A DNA stretch of 64,000 nt from Acidobacteriota bacterium (GTDB lineage: Bacteria > Acidobacteriota > Thermoanaerobaculia > Multivoradales > Multivoraceae), in assembly GCA_028875725.1 (NCBI GenBank), contig JAPPCR010000015.1, forward strand, positions 310,001-374,000, in the 5' to 3' direction. Made by a program: the position numbers and the translations under genes. Positions 9,890 through 17,988 of the stretch are shown here, in pieces; position 1 is the first letter of the stretch; every line of letters begins with the position of its first letter. The notes under the pieces were generated by a model. That model worked only from the letters and a program-made list of their open reading frames with translations. It searched no databases and had not been told where the DNA came from.

Positions 9890-9918
9890 AAAACGTGGGG
9901 GCAGCGTAGCCGCCCCAC
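9890..9918 (-). terminator. Intrinsic terminator after the fibronectin-type gene
   Basis: Directly after the TGA of the minus-strand gene ending at 9919, the transcript would form a GTGGGG/CCCCAC stem with a GC-rich interior. It is followed by GTTTTCC, a run of four U. It separates that gene from the oxidoreductase start at 9847. Confidence 0.55.
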
Positions 9919-10662
9919 TCACCTGTCGCAAGTCGCGAACGCCTGCGTGTCCGTAACCGCGCGAGGTGCCGTCCCTGGCGAGTTGTAGTAGATAGCGGCC
10001 ACGCCCGTCGTCGTATCCCAAACGTAGAGGTAGTACTCCAGGTCCGTTGCGGCTGCGGCAAAAACCCAAAACCGGCTGTTGATGCGACACCCATCCAGGA
10101 TCTTGATCAGCATCTCGACGTTGCTCTCGTCGAAGAAGTAGATGAGGGTCGCCGCATCACCGAGGTCGACGCGCTTGACCTTGGCATGCCCGGTGCCGTC
10201 GTCAGTCCCGAAGTGCACCCAGACATCGAACCGCCCCCTCTGAAGGCACGTCCCTGTCTCGCTCTCATTGCACGGCTTGCGCGGCAAAAGGAACGCGACG
10301 CTGTTGCTCGTTTCCGAAGCGCCCGCCGCGTTCCTCGCCCGAACGGCAAAGGCATGGTAGCCGGGGCTCAGACCCGTCAGGTCGACCTGTACAGTGTTCA
10401 CGCTGACGGAACGGATCCGCGACCCGGAGAAGGCCACGTTCCTGGGGGCGTAAGAAGCGGACCGAAGCACCTCGAACGTGTCCTCGCCAGTTGAGTTGTC
10501 CTTCCAGGCGAGACGCACGCTGGATTCGCTGGTCGCGTAGCCGATCAACTCGGTGGGCGCCGCCGGCACTCCGCTCGCGGACGGCGCGAAGGCCAAAGTG
10601 CAAAACAGCCACACCGATGAAGTCGACCGGAGCATCAGCGGGCGGAGTGTAGCGGAGTCCAT
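9919..10662 (-). CDS. Exported fibronectin type III protein with C-terminal LDGC domain
   Basis: About 247 aa. A signal peptide (LRSTSSVWLFCTLAFAPSASG) precedes one fibronectin type III domain (PAAPTELIGYATSESSVRLAWKD to AVRARNAAGASETSNSVAF). Next comes a ~105-residue domain with FDVWVHF, LIYFFDESN, KILDGCRIN, WVFAAAATD and a final FATC. The last domain is homologous by eye to the end of the alkaline phosphatase at 1756-3654. There is no catalytic domain, so a surface-binding or matrix role is possible but unproven. Three in-frame ATGs exist (10719, 10662, 10635). 10662 is preferred because it avoids the divergent hydratase start region and follows GAGG. Confidence 0.7.
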   Translation of the reverse strand: MDSATLRPLMLRSTSSVWLFCTLAFAPSASGVPAAPTELIGYATSESSVRLAWKDNSTGEDTFEVLRSASYAPRNVAFSGSRIRSVSVNTVQVDLTGLSPGYHAFAVRARNAAGASETSNSVAFLLPRKPCNESETGTCLQRGRFDVWVHFGTDDGTGHAKVKRVDLGDAATLIYFFDESNVEMLIKILDGCRINSRFWVFAAAATDLEYYLYVWDTTTGVAAIYYNSPGTAPRAVTDTQAFATCDR

Positions 10663-10727
10663 CCTCAAGCCGGCCAGCGATCTCCGATACACGCGGTTTC
10701 GCGAACACTTCGCTACCATCCGCCGCC

Positions 10728-11519
10728 ATGAACGAACTCCAGACGCTGCTCTTCGAACTCGATGACGGCGTGGCCCGGGTGACCTTCGACCGGCCCGAAG
10801 CGGCGAACGCGATGAACCTGCAGATGACGAAGGATCTGCTGGAAGTGGGCATCGAGTGCGACGAGAACCCCGAGGTGCGGGCCGTTCTGCTGCGCAGCGA
10901 GGGACGCATGTTCTGCGCCGGCGGCGACCTGGCCTCTTTCGCCAGGGCGGGCGACGCTCTGCCTCGCGGCCTCAAGGAGATGACGGTCTACCTCCACGCC
11001 GCGATCACGCGTTTGACTCGGGGCAGCGCGCCGGTCGTCGCCGCGGTCCAGGGGCCGGCTGCCGGCGCCGGGTTCTCCGTCGCCTGCGCAGCCGACCTGG
11101 TTGTGGCCTCTGAGCAGGCTGTGTTCACAATGGCCTACACGCGCGCCGGTCTGACGCCGGACGGCAGCTCAACTTACTTTCTGCCACGGTTGCTCGGACG
11201 CCACCGTGCGCTGGAGCTGATCCTCACGAACCGCACGCTGTCCGCCACCGAGGCCCAGGAATGGGGAGTCGTCAACGAAGTCGTCCCGGCCGACGAACTG
11301 GACGCCCGTGCCGGGGAACTCGCCAGGCAACTGGCCGCCGGGCCGACCTGGGCGTTCGGGGCCGCCAAGGAACTCGTGATGCGCTCCTTCTCGGAGGACC
11401 TCGAGTCCCAGATGGAGTTCGAGTCGCAGGCGATCGCCGACGCCGCACGAACGGAGGACGCCGCGGAGGGCATCGCCGCCTTCTTCGAGAAGCGGCGAGC
11501 GAACTTCCGGGGCCGCTGA
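10728..11519 (+). CDS. Enoyl-CoA hydratase/isomerase family protein
   Basis: Crotonase-fold enzyme of 263 aa acting on acyl-CoA thioesters in fatty-acid or branched-chain degradation. The oxyanion-hole segments are GRMFCAGGDLASF and GPAAGAGFSVACAADLVVAS, in the usual order. A helical C-terminus (ARTEDAAEGIAAFFEKRRANF) is the family's CoA-adenine/trimer region. It could be a PaaG-type 1,2-epoxyphenylacetyl isomerase or a simple hydratase; sequence alone does not decide. It is followed after 10 bp by the gene starting at 11530. Confidence 0.88.
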   Translation: MNELQTLLFELDDGVARVTFDRPEAANAMNLQMTKDLLEVGIECDENPEVRAVLLRSEGRMFCAGGDLASFARAGDALPRGLKEMTVYLHAAITRLTRGSAPVVAAVQGPAAGAGFSVACAADLVVASEQAVFTMAYTRAGLTPDGSSTYFLPRLLGRHRALELILTNRTLSATEAQEWGVVNEVVPADELDARAGELARQLAAGPTWAFGAAKELVMRSFSEDLESQMEFESQAIADAARTEDAAEGIAAFFEKRRANFRGR

Positions 11520-11529
11520 GACCGTTCCC

Positions 11530-12621
11530 GTGCTGAAGGGACTCCCGATCCTGGTCGCGCTTCTCGCCGCCGCGGTCCAGGAACCGGGCGCCGGCCGCTA
11601 CCCGGACATGCCGCCGGGCCGGCCACCGGCCGTCGACGTACCGGACGCCGTCGCGGCCACCGAAGCCGAAATGCGGCCCTACCGCGAGCGGATCGTCGGA
11701 GTCGGCGCCGATGGTGGTGAAACGCACCTCGACATGGCTCCGGTGCCGGGCGGCGAGTTCCTTCAGGGAAGCCCGGAGAGCGAGACCGGCCGCGGCGCGC
11801 TGGAGTCCCCGCGTCGGCGGATACAGGTCGGCACGTTCTGGATGGCGACGCACGAGACGACCTGGGACCTGTACCGCGTATTCATGTTCGACACGGACCG
11901 CGGCGGCGACGAACCCGCAGCCGCCTGGGCCGACGCGGTCAGCAGGCCGACGCCGCCCTACCGGCCGATGGACTTCGGCATGGGCACGGATGGCTTTCCC
12001 GCGATCTCCATGACCCAGTTCGCGGCACGCCAGTTCACGAAGTGGCTGTCGATGAAGACCGGCCGCTTCTACCGGCTGCCGACCGAGGCCGAGTGGGAGT
12101 ACGCCTGCCGCGCCGGCAGCGAAACCGCGTGGTCCTTCGGCGACGATGAAGCGCAGATGGACCGCTTCGCCTGGCACGCCGGCAATAGTGACCGGCGCTA
12201 CCGCAGGGTGGCTCAACTCGAACCGAACGCCTTAGGCCTCTTCGACCTGCACGGCAATGTGGCCGAATGGACCCTCGACGCCTACGCGGACTACCCGGAG
12301 CCTGGCGACGACGCGCTCGTGACCGACCCGATCGCCTGGCCGGAGAAGGAGTATCCCCGCAGCGTCCGCGGCGGCTCCTGGCAGGACGAGCCCGCCGCCC
12401 TTCGCTGCGCCGCCCGCCGCGGCTCGCAGCTCTCGTGGAAGCGGATGGACCCCCAGATTCCCCAGAGCGTCTGGTACCACACGAACGCTCGCTTCCTCGG
12501 CTTCCGTGTTGTCCGACCGCTAGTCGAACCCCCCATCGAGAAGCAGGCGGGGTTCTGGGAAGCGGATCTGGACTCCGTGCGCAGGATCGTCGACCGGCAG
12601 AGACGCGGCGAGCGCGACTAG
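11530..12621 (+). CDS. Formylglycine-generating-enzyme (SUMF1) fold protein without catalytic cysteines
   Basis: 363 aa, GTG start, short hydrophobic leader (LPILVALLAAAVQEP). It has the SUMF1 or C-type-lectin-like core: MAPVPGGEFLQGS, THETTWDLYRVF, YRLPTEAEWEYACRAGSE, GLFDLHGNVAEWTLD, VRGGSW and FLGFRVV. True formylglycine-generating enzymes carry two copper-binding cysteines just after the GGSW region. Here that stretch reads WQDEPAALRCAARR, so only a non-catalytic Cys remains. It is therefore unlikely to activate the sulfatases at 23-26 kb, and a binding or other SUMF1-like role is more likely. The gene probably shares a transcript with the hydratase. Confidence 0.82.
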   Translation: MLKGLPILVALLAAAVQEPGAGRYPDMPPGRPPAVDVPDAVAATEAEMRPYRERIVGVGADGGETHLDMAPVPGGEFLQGSPESETGRGALESPRRRIQVGTFWMATHETTWDLYRVFMFDTDRGGDEPAAAWADAVSRPTPPYRPMDFGMGTDGFPAISMTQFAARQFTKWLSMKTGRFYRLPTEAEWEYACRAGSETAWSFGDDEAQMDRFAWHAGNSDRRYRRVAQLEPNALGLFDLHGNVAEWTLDAYADYPEPGDDALVTDPIAWPEKEYPRSVRGGSWQDEPAALRCAARRGSQLSWKRMDPQIPQSVWYHTNARFLGFRVVRPLVEPPIEKQAGFWEADLDSVRRIVDRQRRGERD

Positions 12622-12627
12622 TTCCGG

Positions 12628-12654
12628 CTACTCGGGGACTTGGACCCCGAGTAG
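12628..12654. terminator. Bidirectional hairpin between convergent genes
   Basis: Ten-base perfect inverted repeat CTACTCGGGG / CCCCGAGTAG with a 7-base loop. It lies between the convergent genes ending at 12621 and 12628, and the left arm contains the stop codon of the minus-strand gene. There is no clear T-tract, so factor-independent termination is only probable. Confidence 0.45.
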
Positions 12655-13821
12655 CAACGTCGGGTGCGTCTCCGGCGCCGTGATCGCGTTCAGCACCTCG
12701 AACCCCATCTCGAAGCTCGACCGAGATTCCCCGCTGATCGCCAGATCCAGGTCGCTGTGCGGCTCGATCCGCATGGTCGACGGGGGTCCGTTGAACCGGT
12801 GCCCACTGGTGACACGCAGGTCGAATGCGGCGTCCGACATGTTGGAGAGCCGGATGTCGATCAGCTCGTCGCCCTGGCTGCGTTCGACCTTCGTCAACAG
12901 AAGCGAAGCCTCGAGCAGCGGCACCAGCGCGTCTTCGCGGCCAATCAGCCAGTTGCCAAACCAGGCGACGGTGCGGTTCGCATGCAGAGCTTCCTTGATC
13001 GACTCCGCGCTCCGCTCTTCCGCGAACACCAGCGTCACCGTGCGGTGGCCACCGTCGTTGGGGCGGTAGTCCCAGTCGATCAGATAGTGGACATCCGAAA
13101 CGCCCAGAATCGCCAGGTCGTTGTCGAGCGCGATCTGCAGCGACTCGGCCGAGTAGAAGTCGCCGTTCGCCACCTCGATGCCGTGGAGCAGCCCGCCGGC
13201 GATGAGATCCCGATGCATGTCGGTCAGCTTCGCCACGCCGTCGGGGCGCTGCGCCGGCCAGTTCGGGTGGTTCCAGAACACGAAGGCGTCCTGCTTGTTG
13301 GCCACCTCGATCGCCCGCCGAGCCTCGCGCTCGCTGGCCGCCTGTTCCTCGGGCGTGGAGGGCCGGAGCCGGGTCATGTAGTCCGCACCACTGCTCTTCA
13401 CGAGCAGCGCGTTCGCGTCCTGAATGAACACGGCGTTGACGTGGCCCGGCGGCATGCTGCGGGTGATCTCGGCGCCGTTGACCACGATCACGTCCGACTC
13501 CGACTCCGCCCCGTACTCGCTGGCGACGACCCAGGAGCGGTTCCGGTCCGGATGCGGGATGTCCGCCTGCCACGGCTGGTACTCCAGGTGCTCGGTGACC
13601 GCCAGCACCGCCAGGCCGTCCCGCTCGGCCTCCTGCATGCGGATGATCGGCCACACCATGCCGTCGGAGAACACGGAGTGAGTATGCAGATCGACACTGA
13701 AGGTCCGGTAGCCGTCGACATCGGGGAACTCGATCGCGCGCTCCTGGGCAACGACGGGCGCGGCAGCGGCAAACGCCGCGAAGGTCAGCACCTGCATCCG
13801 GATGGCCAGTCGACTCTTCAT
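12628..13821 (-). CDS. Exported PHP-domain metallo-phosphoesterase-like protein
   Basis: 397 aa. The start at 13821 is preferred because AGAGGAG lies 6 bases upstream and a signal peptide follows (RMQVLTFAAFAAAAPVVAQE). The polymerase-and-histidinol-phosphatase motifs are visible: DLHTHSVFSDG, AVTEHLEYQP, HVNAVFIQD, FWNHPNWPAQ and GVSDVHYLIDWD. These supply the His/Asp/Glu metal ligands of a PHP hydrolase. The C-terminal ~130 residues look like a beta-rich accessory domain. Exported PHP proteins like this are common in Acidobacteriota. The substrate is unknown. Confidence 0.8.
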   Translation of the reverse strand: MKSRLAIRMQVLTFAAFAAAAPVVAQERAIEFPDVDGYRTFSVDLHTHSVFSDGMVWPIIRMQEAERDGLAVLAVTEHLEYQPWQADIPHPDRNRSWVVASEYGAESESDVIVVNGAEITRSMPPGHVNAVFIQDANALLVKSSGADYMTRLRPSTPEEQAASEREARRAIEVANKQDAFVFWNHPNWPAQRPDGVAKLTDMHRDLIAGGLLHGIEVANGDFYSAESLQIALDNDLAILGVSDVHYLIDWDYRPNDGGHRTVTLVFAEERSAESIKEALHANRTVAWFGNWLIGREDALVPLLEASLLLTKVERSQGDELIDIRLSNMSDAAFDLRVTSGHRFNGPPSTMRIEPHSDLDLAISGESRSSFEMGFEVLNAITAPETHPTLLLGVQVPE

Positions 13822-13899
13822 GGCGGGCTCCTCTAGGGTTACGGAGTTCCGGGACAACACGTTGAGAATAGCCGCTGCAGCGGCTCCGCCATTCCGGCG

Positions 13900-14874
13900 T
13901 CAGGAAACGGCGGCCGCGCTCCGGCGCCGGCGCCAGAGGTCCGTCGCCACGGCCAGCAGGATCGCCGCGCCGGTGATAATCCGCTTCGTCGGCTCGGTGG
14001 CGCCGGCCTGCGCAAGCCCGGTCTGGAGCACCGCGATCACCAGCACGCCGAGGAGCGTGCCAGTCACCGAGCCGCGCCCGCCAAGCAGTGACGTGCCGCC
14101 GATGACTACTGCTGCGATCGCCGACAACTCCATGCCGATCGCGGCGTTCGGGTCGGCGGACTGCAGGTAGCCGACCTGGCACAACCCGGCGGCCGCCGCC
14201 AGGAACCCGGCGAGCGTGAACACCGCGAACTGGACCCGGGAGGGCCGTACGCCGCAGCGGTGGAGCGCCGTGCGATTGCCGCCGACCGCGAACACCCAGC
14301 GGCCGAAGGCGGTTCGCGAGAGGACGAACTGCAGGCCTCCGACCACCGCAAGCGAACCGACGAACGCGACCGACAATCCCAGGACCGGAAGGTTGGCGCC
14401 CAGCGCGGCTACCCGGTCGCCGAGATAGCTGGTCCTCGAGGCGGTCACCAGGTAGGTCGAGCCGCGGGCGATCTCGAGCATCCCAAGCGTGACCAGGAAT
14501 GACGGTATGGACCAGCGCGCGACCAGGGCGCCGTTGATCGCGCCACACAACCCGCCGACCGCGAGTGCCACAAGCGCCGCGAGCACCAGTGGAAACCCCT
14601 GATCGACCGTCAGGACGCCCAGCACGGCCGCCGCCAGGGCCAGCACGGAGCCGACGGAAAGGTCGATGCCGCCGGCGATCAGCACGAGCGTCAGGCCGGC
14701 CGACGCGATGACCAGGGGCGGCAACTGGTTCGCCAGCGTGCGAAACGTCACGGCGCTCCAGAAGTGATCCGTGATCAGGCCGAAGGCCACGCTCAAGCCG
14801 AGGATGACCAGGACCAGTCCTCCCCGGTAACCGAGAGAGAACGAGCGGCGCCAGCCGGCAACGGCCAGCGTCAT
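13900..14874 (-). CDS. Sugar ABC transporter permease (RbsC-like)
   Basis: Inner-membrane permease of the ribose/xylose/AI-2 family, 324 aa with about ten hydrophobic segments. The family signature GGIDLSVGSVLALAA is present, as are the conserved AIGMELSAIAAVVIGGTSLLGGRG loop and GTLLGVLVIAVLQ. The longest open frame starts at 15036, but its first 54 residues are Arg-rich and unlike the family, so ATG 14874 is chosen. The binding protein lies at 15765-16724, separated by a methyltransferase gene on the other strand. No ATPase gene is in the window. Confidence 0.85.
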   Translation of the reverse strand: MTLAVAGWRRSFSLGYRGGLVLVILGLSVAFGLITDHFWSAVTFRTLANQLPPLVIASAGLTLVLIAGGIDLSVGSVLALAAAVLGVLTVDQGFPLVLAALVALAVGGLCGAINGALVARWSIPSFLVTLGMLEIARGSTYLVTASRTSYLGDRVAALGANLPVLGLSVAFVGSLAVVGGLQFVLSRTAFGRWVFAVGGNRTALHRCGVRPSRVQFAVFTLAGFLAAAAGLCQVGYLQSADPNAAIGMELSAIAAVVIGGTSLLGGRGSVTGTLLGVLVIAVLQTGLAQAGATEPTKRIITGAAILLAVATDLWRRRRSAAAVS

Positions 14875-14968
14875 CGGTCGGAACGCCCGGCGAGCATCGA
14901 GGCGAGGATACAGTCGCGGCTGGCTCAAAGAGCCCCGATTCCATGACAACGCCCCTGCGTCCCGCCTA

Positions 14969-15781
14969 GTGCGCTCTCTCGTTCGCAGGGTCCGCGGGGG
15001 TTCGAAGGCGGTCGCGTACCGGCTGGCGAAGGGCATGCTGCGCCGGTTCGGCTACGACTTCGAGGTCTTCTCCCGCTCGCGGCGAGACGCTCACGCCGTC
15101 GCGAGCACGGAGGAGAGCTTCTACCGCGAGTGGAGCTCACCGTCGCCGATCTGGGCGCCCTGGCGCGGCGAGCCCGACTTCCGGGAGGCGTACGAAGGCG
15201 TCGAGCCGTACACGGTCGTTTCGGCCGATCGCTGCCAGGTCCTCTACCGCCTCGGCCGCCAGGCTCTCTCGGTGACCGGCGACTTCGCCGAATGCGGCGT
15301 CTATCGGGGAGGCACGGCGCTCCTCCTGTCCAGGGTCCTCGAAGGAAGCGGCAAGACACTCCATCTCTTCGACAGCTTCGAGGGGCTCCCGACGCCCGAT
15401 CCGGAAAGAGATCCCGATCTCGAAGAAGGCGTCTTCAAGGCGACGTCCGCCCGGTACGTGGGCGACCTCCTTGGCCGCTTCTCAGGGACCCTCGAGATCC
15501 ATGAGGGCTGGATCCCCTCGACCTTCGACGGGCTCGAGAACTCTCGCTTCGCCTTCGTCCACGTAGACGTCGATCTCTACCGTTCGACGCTCGACTGCCT
15601 GGAGTACTTCTATCCGCGGCTCTCCGCCGGCGGGATCGTCGTCTTCGACGACTACGGTTTCCCCGCCGCCAGCGGAGAGAAGGACGCCGTCGACGAGTTC
15701 TTCTCCGACCGGCCCGAGGCTCCGCTCGCCCTGCCCACAGGCCAGGCCATCGTGACGAGACTCCCTAGCCGGACGAGGTGA
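14969..15781 (+). CDS. TylF/MycF-type SAM-dependent O-methyltransferase family protein
   Basis: 270 aa, GTG start. It matches macrocin-O-methyltransferase (TylF) family proteins: DFAECGVYRGGTALLL (SAM-binding loop), LHLFDSFEGLPTPD, FVHVDVDLYRSTLDCLEYFYPRL and GGIVVFDDYGFP, which carries the metal-ligand Asp pair. Such enzymes methylate sugar hydroxyls in a Mg-dependent way, including in surface polysaccharides. The gene sits alone on the plus strand between two parts of an ABC sugar transporter. Its 3' end overlaps the binding-protein gene by 17 bp. Confidence 0.83.
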   Translation: MRSLVRRVRGGSKAVAYRLAKGMLRRFGYDFEVFSRSRRDAHAVASTEESFYREWSSPSPIWAPWRGEPDFREAYEGVEPYTVVSADRCQVLYRLGRQALSVTGDFAECGVYRGGTALLLSRVLEGSGKTLHLFDSFEGLPTPDPERDPDLEEGVFKATSARYVGDLLGRFSGTLEIHEGWIPSTFDGLENSRFAFVHVDVDLYRSTLDCLEYFYPRLSAGGIVVFDDYGFPAASGEKDAVDEFFSDRPEAPLALPTGQAIVTRLPSRTR

Positions 15782-16724
15782 CGACGTCGACCGGAGTCTT
15801 CAGGTCCTCCGCAGTCCCCCCGCGCAGAATCTCGAGAGCGGCTTCGATCCCGAAGACCGCTAGCCGGTCGGCGTGCTGGTCGGCGGTGGCGAGGATCTCG
15901 CCCTGGGCAACGAGTTCGGTGACGGCGTCGATGTTGTCGAAGCCGACGATCAGCACGTCGTCCCGACCGCTCTGCCGTCGCGCCGCAAAAGCGCCCAGCG
16001 CCATGTTGTCGTTAGCGCAGAGAATCGCGCGCAACCCGGGGTGCTCGCGCAGCATCGCCGCCGCCACCGTGTTCGCCTGCGCCTGCTCCCATCCGCCGCT
16101 CTGGACGTCGACGATCTCGGCGCCGGCCGCGTTCATCGCGTCCTCGAAACCGGCCTGCCGCTGCTGGGCGTTGAACGCGGTCGGGATGCCGCCGACGATC
16201 GCCACCTGGTCGCCCGGCGCCAGCCGTTCCGCCAACACCTCGCCGACCCGCCGAGCGCCGTCGCGGTTGTCCGGGCCGACGAACGGCGCGTCGAGGCCCG
16301 CCTCGGCCGCCACGTCGACGTCGAGCCGATTGTCGATGTTGACGACGACCACGCCAGCCGCCTGGGCACGTGCCAACGCCGGCGCCAGCGCCTTCGAGTC
16401 GGCGGGCGCGATGACGATCGCGTCGCTGCCGGAGGCCACCATCTGTTCGACCAGGGCGACCTGCTGGGCGAGGTCGCTCTCGTTCCGGGTGCCGTTGACC
16501 AACAGGTCGTACGCGTCCCGGTGAGCCTCGTGGTGCGTGCGGGCGCCCTCGGCCATTGTCTCGAAGAACTCGTTGGCCAGGGACTTCATGACCAGGGCGA
16601 CCTGCGGACGCGCCGCGCCTTCGTCGCTGGAGACATCGCTGCCGGAGCCTCCACAACCCGCGAATGTGAGCGCGGCGACGGCGAAGAGGCCTGCAAGCGA
16701 ATCAGGGAGTCTGAGGGCTTCCAT
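15765..16724 (-). CDS. Sugar-binding lipoprotein of an ABC transporter (RbsB-like)
   Basis: 319 aa periplasmic-binding-protein type 1 domain. A lipoprotein leader ends at Cys24 (ALTFAGC), followed by a Gly/Ser/Asp-rich tether. Ribose-binding-like motifs are QVALVMKSLANEFFETMAEGA, DAIVIAPADSKALAPALARA, GVVVVNIDNRLD and LIVGFDNIDAV. ATG 16724 is preferred over 16754 because it places the lipobox at the usual distance and lies 13 bp after the stop of the upstream gene. It likely delivers a sugar to the permease at 13900-14874. Confidence 0.87.
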   Translation of the reverse strand: MEALRLPDSLAGLFAVAALTFAGCGGSGSDVSSDEGAARPQVALVMKSLANEFFETMAEGARTHHEAHRDAYDLLVNGTRNESDLAQQVALVEQMVASGSDAIVIAPADSKALAPALARAQAAGVVVVNIDNRLDVDVAAEAGLDAPFVGPDNRDGARRVGEVLAERLAPGDQVAIVGGIPTAFNAQQRQAGFEDAMNAAGAEIVDVQSGGWEQAQANTVAAAMLREHPGLRAILCANDNMALGAFAARRQSGRDDVLIVGFDNIDAVTELVAQGEILATADQHADRLAVFGIEAALEILRGGTAEDLKTPVDVVTSSG

Positions 16725-16737
16725 CGCGGAACGAAGC

Positions 16738-17985
16738 CTAGTCCGAAACGGCAAGCTCCACCGACTCCGCGAACCTCGCCAGCGCGTTCTCCGCGGCCGC
16801 CCGGTCCGTGGCCGGCGTCTTCGGACCGACCGCCTCGTAGTGCAACGACAGCACTTCCAGCCGACCCTGCTTCCGGTGCGCCTTCAGGTCGTAGCGCGCC
16901 ACCAGACGGTCACCCGCCAGTACCGGCATGCAGTAGTAGCCGTAGCGCCGCTTCGAGGCCGGCTTGAAGATCTCGAGGATCTGGTCGAAGCCGAACAGAT
17001 GCGCCACCCGGTTGCGCCGCCAGAGCACTGGGTCGAACGGCGAGAGCAGAACGCCGCGGTTCCGCGCGGGACGCACACGCCGCAGCCGGGCCGCGAGTTC
17101 CAGATCGGCGGGGCGCACCCATCCCGGCCGCGGCTTCCCGTCGACCGTCATCAGGTCGCAGGACACCACGTCGCCCGCCGACGCCAGGTCCTCGAGCACA
17201 GACCTGATCTGGGGTCGCACATTCTTGAGCCGCCAGGTGTCGGCCAGCGTGCCGATCGTCGCCCAGCCGTGACCTTCGAGAGCGCGCAGGATCAGCGCCC
17301 GGATCCCATCCTCCAGGCTCCAGTCCTCGCTCCGCCAACGCTCGGGGATCACCCGCTCGGGCAGATCGAACGTGCGCTGGAAGTTGTGCCGCGAGCGGAT
17401 GGCCAGTTCCCCGGTGGACCACAGCGAGTAGGCGACCCACCGTTCCCGCTTCGAACGCCACACCTCTCCCAGCATCGGCCCCGTCAGGTCCAGGGACCGC
17501 ATCGGCCCTTCGGCCTCGACGCGGCGCAGGATCGCCTTCGCCACGTCGGGGTGCTCGCGTATCCCCTTGCTGTGCCAGGTCCTGCCGCTTCGATACTCCT
17601 CGCGGCGGAAGCCGAACGCCGGGTAGAGGTCGATCGGGATCCAGCTCGCCTCGTGACCCCAGTACTCGAAGAGCGGCTCGCCCGGCTGGAGGAGTTCCTC
17701 CGGCAGGTTCCGGTCGATTCCGGGCCAGCGAGACAGCGGCACGAGGGCGTGGGTGCGGGCGCCGGCGATCGAGATCGTGTCGAGTTGCAGGTAACCGAAG
17801 CGCTCGATCAGCGTGTGGACCGCCCGCCTCGCCCGCGGGCCGCGGCCCGAAGCCGCGCGCGGCAGACCGGTCCACCCGGGATTCAACAGGCCCGCCCGCG
17901 CCAGCGCCAGGCGCCGCGCGTCGCGGACCGTGATCTCGGCCCTGCCGGCGCCCGCCGCAACCCCGTCCGTGACGTTCCGAGGCAC
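16738..17985 (-). CDS. YcaQ/AlkX-like DNA crosslink glycosylase (winged helix, HTH_42)
   Basis: 415 aa, GTG start 3 bp after the TonB-receptor stop. It matches the winged-helix DNA glycosylase family that unhooks interstrand crosslinks. The N-terminal wHTH carries YLQLDTISIAGARTHALV, in which Gln67-x-Asp69 is the QxD catalytic motif of the YcaQ branch, as opposed to QxQ in AlkZ. FEYWGHEASWIPID, SPFDPVLWRRNR and YGYYCMPVLAGDRLVARYDLKAHR are other family blocks. A repair gene inside a catabolic operon is unexpected, and its expression is probably coupled by position only. Confidence 0.85.
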   Translation of the reverse strand: MPRNVTDGVAAGAGRAEITVRDARRLALARAGLLNPGWTGLPRAASGRGPRARRAVHTLIERFGYLQLDTISIAGARTHALVPLSRWPGIDRNLPEELLQPGEPLFEYWGHEASWIPIDLYPAFGFRREEYRSGRTWHSKGIREHPDVAKAILRRVEAEGPMRSLDLTGPMLGEVWRSKRERWVAYSLWSTGELAIRSRHNFQRTFDLPERVIPERWRSEDWSLEDGIRALILRALEGHGWATIGTLADTWRLKNVRPQIRSVLEDLASAGDVVSCDLMTVDGKPRPGWVRPADLELAARLRRVRPARNRGVLLSPFDPVLWRRNRVAHLFGFDQILEIFKPASKRRYGYYCMPVLAGDRLVARYDLKAHRKQGRLEVLSLHYEAVGPKTPATDRAAAENALARFAESVELAVSD

Positions 17986-17988
17986 GGA

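Noticed and set aside
11530..12621. True formylglycine-generating enzyme for the sulfatases
   Set aside because: The catalytic cysteines are absent and the gene lies 11 kb away from the sulfatases.
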